Assembly: GCA_946481695.1 (NCBI GenBank) | Contig: CAMLON010000047.1 | Span: 1-7,475 of the forward strand | DNA: 7,475 nt | Origin: an uncultured Bartonella sp. | GTDB taxonomy: Bacteria; Pseudomonadota; Alphaproteobacteria; Rhizobiales; Rhizobiaceae | Direction of reading: 5' to 3' | Shown here: positions 6,324-7,475 of the stretch, piece after piece | Layout: each line of letters starts with the position of its first letter | Numbering within the stretch: the stretch's first letter is position 1 | Notes under the pieces: model-generated | Told to the model about the DNA's origin: nothing | Seen by the model: the letters and a program-made list of their open reading frames with translations, nothing else | Databases searched by the model: none | Made by a program: the position numbers and the translations under genes

Positions 6324-6797
6324 ATGCCCGGCAAAGTGACTGTTGATGATATTCCCGCTTCAATCGGCAAAGAAGTAGGCGTTTCGAATTGGCGTACTGT
6401 CACGCAGGAAATGATTAACCAGTTTGCCGATGCAACCGATGACCATCAATGGATCCACGTTGATGAAAAACGAGCCAAAGAAACGCCCTTTGGCGGCACA
6501 ATTGCCCACGGCTTTCTAACCCTTTCGCTGTTGTCGACATTGGCCTACGAGGCCCTTCCCGAGCTTGAGGGGACAACAATGGGTATCAATTACGGTTTTG
6601 ATAAAGTGCGGTTGATGAGCCCCGTCAAGACCGGTGCAAAGGTTCGTGCCCATTTTGTTTTGACCAATGCGGAAATTCGCCCTTCCGGCCGAATCGTTTT
6701 TCATTATGGCGTAACCCTTGAAATCGAAAATGTGAAAAAACCGGCTTTGACTGCCGACTGGATTACAATCGCTATGGTTCCCCCAAAAGCTTCCTGA
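6324..6797 (+). CDS. MaoC-like (R)-specific enoyl-CoA hydratase / NodN-type hot-dog protein
   Basis: This is a 157-residue single hot-dog-fold protein of the MaoC/NodN dehydratase group. Members add water across trans-2-enoyl-CoA to give (R)-3-hydroxyacyl-CoA, or act on related acyl thioesters in the cytoplasm. The hydratase-2 signature is clear: FADATDDHQWIHVD (residues 34-47), with the probable catalytic pair Asp40 and His45 at the same five-residue spacing as in PhaJ enzymes. TPFGGTIAHGFLTLSL (54-69) and the FDKVRLMSPVKTGAKVRAHF strand region follow. The gene is single, transcribed away from the DRL gene and led by its own promoter and leader hairpin. No acyl-CoA, polyhydroxyalkanoate or nodulation genes are near, so the substrate cannot be told. 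The last seven codons fall within a direct repeat that recurs just beyond the stop. Confidence 0.88.
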   Translation: MPGKVTVDDIPASIGKEVGVSNWRTVTQEMINQFADATDDHQWIHVDEKRAKETPFGGTIAHGFLTLSLLSTLAYEALPELEGTTMGINYGFDKVRLMSPVKTGAKVRAHFVLTNAEIRPSGRIVFHYGVTLEIENVKKPALTADWITIAMVPPKAS

Positions 6798-6835
6798 GTT
6801 TTAGCCGATTTTATGGGGCTCCCCCAACAAGCTTC
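6773..6835. repeat. Imperfect direct repeat across the end of the MaoC gene
   Basis: Copy 1 (6773-6793) reads TATGGTTCCCCCAAAAGCTTC and ends inside the coding region. Copy 2 (6812-6835) is the same with a few inserted or changed bases: TATGG-GGC-TCCCCCAA-C-AAGCTTC. An 18-base spacer holding the stop codon separates them. Copy 1 encodes the final MVPPKAS; copy 2 in its own frame would read MGLPQQAS. This looks like a local duplication of the gene's 3' end. Confidence 0.6.
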
Positions 6836-6849
6836 ACAATTATTGAAGA

Positions 6850-6869
6850 TCCGGGTGAGCTCATCCGGA
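6850..6869. repeat. 20-base near-perfect palindrome after the MaoC gene
   Basis: TCCGG-G-TGAGCTCA-T-CCGGA is symmetrical except for one G/T pair, which can wobble in RNA. As a hairpin it gives an eight-pair stem with loop AGCT, starting 53 bases after the MaoC stop. The following bases (ATTCATAATTTT) are only loosely T-rich, so it is a weak terminator candidate and equally could be a protein-binding site. Confidence 0.55.
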
Positions 6870-6912
6870 ATTCATAATTTTCATGTCATTCGGAGATTTT
6901 TGCTAAAGACCG

Positions 6913-7061
6913 CTTTTTCGAGAATTGTCTGAAAAAGACGATATATCGGAAATTGTTTTGAGGTCAGAGCTTTTCAATATTTGATAGATCGGCAGTATCG
7001 TTTGAAAATTCCGCACTAATGCCGATGATCCCCTTTTATATATTGCAGGTAAAGGCAATAT
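6913..7061. repeat. Cluster of three hairpin-forming inverted repeats
   Basis: Three 7-bp perfect inverted repeats occur in sequence. The first is CTTTTTC (6913-6919) with GAAAAAG (6931-6937). The second is ATCGGCA (6988-6994) with TGCCGAT (7020-7026). The third is ATATTGC (7040-7046) with GCAATAT (7055-7061). They lie in non-coding DNA after the 20-base palindrome. A structured transcript or 3' untranslated region is possible; no promoter was found for it. Confidence 0.45.
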
Positions 7062-7475
7062 CATTTCCCGATAAAAGCGACATTTTCATTCAATAGTTGT
7101 CGCATTGCGTTTACAAGTTTTATCCGACTTTTATTCGATTTTTTTCAACTCTTCTTTTTGTTATTTCATTCTGTTTAATTCTGGTTCCGGAATTTCATCA
7201 AAATGGTCACTTTTCACCGCCTCTTTTCAGGAAATATCATCGAAATCGCAATTGTTAAAAAGCGAGTCGCTCTTTGAAGTTTCCTTTCTATCGGGAACAA
7301 TTTTTGCGATATTTTTGTCTGAAGTTTTTTGAAACGAGGTCATTTCTATAGAAATTCGAGTAAAATAAGCGATTGTTTTGGCTCTTTTTTCGTGTTTTCA
7401 TCACTCAAAGCGAATAAAGACCAATAAATTTTTTAAAAAACACAGCTTTTGGAAAAGCAATATAGACAAGCACGC

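Larger units (their letters stand above)
6798..7475. other. 678-base AT-rich region without a credible gene
   Basis: No coding region can be supported here. The longest open frame (7105-7332, +) starts at TTG without a ribosome site and encodes a Phe/Ser-rich product dictated by base composition. GC content is low: 17 of 60 bases in 7141-7200. That stretch has a strong strand skew, with 33 T against 10 A. Bases 6832-7061 contain several hairpin-capable inverted repeats in a row. A perfect 14-base palindrome, ATTTCTATAGAAAT, lies at 7342-7355. Confidence 0.6.

Noticed and set aside
7105..7332. 75-residue Phe/Ser-rich open frame on the + strand
   Set aside because: TTG start, no ribosome site, and residues explained by the T-rich composition; no recognisable motif.
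7342..7355. Perfect 14-base palindrome ATTTCTATAGAAAT as an operator
   Set aside because: In AT-rich DNA of this length one such palindrome is near chance expectation, and no gene or promoter is placed beside it.

Overview
The window is alphaproteobacterial. It looks like a member of the Hyphomicrobiales, probably Bartonellaceae or Brucellaceae. Three things point there: a three-gene proton-translocating transhydrogenase of the Rhodospirillum type (pntAA-pntAB-pntB), an NnrS-family membrane protein, and a protein matching the DXR-like (DRL) reductoisomerase characterised in Brucella abortus. The genes have only moderate GC and the spacers are AT-rich, unlike the GC-rich Brucella genomes, so a moderate-GC Bartonella-like organism is my best guess. 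That placement is inference.

Layout. Bases 1-2640 hold the 3' two-thirds of pntAA, then pntAB and pntB on the + strand as a tightly packed operon: a 1-base overlap, then an 11-base gap with the ribosome site over the upstream stop. A strong intrinsic terminator (2646-2677) closes the operon. The nnrS gene (2689-3891, +) begins so close behind it that its Shine-Dalgarno sequence touches the terminator T-run. From 3892 to 4701 is an 810-base convergent gap with no gene I can support, but with a striking nested inverted repeat at 4586-4636. The DRL gene is on the - strand (4702-6018). A divergent intergenic region separates it from a MaoC-like hydratase gene (6324-6797, +) and carries a good sigma-70-type promoter, an overlapping palindrome and a leader hairpin, all pointing at the MaoC gene. 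The last 678 bases (6798-7475) are AT-rich, locally very T-skewed, without a credible gene, and contain a run of hairpin-forming inverted repeats.

Functionally, the transhydrogenase uses the proton gradient to make NADPH from NADH. The DRL enzyme is an NADPH consumer making 2-C-methyl-D-erythritol 4-phosphate for isoprenoids. NnrS is associated with nitric-oxide tolerance. The MaoC-like protein is a probable enoyl-CoA hydratase of unknown substrate. Apart from the pnt operon these genes do not form an obvious single pathway. The points most worth checking are the DXR replacement, the terminator/nnrS junction and the structured non-coding regions. I found no complete novel multi-gene system, mobile element, CRISPR array, tRNA or rRNA.
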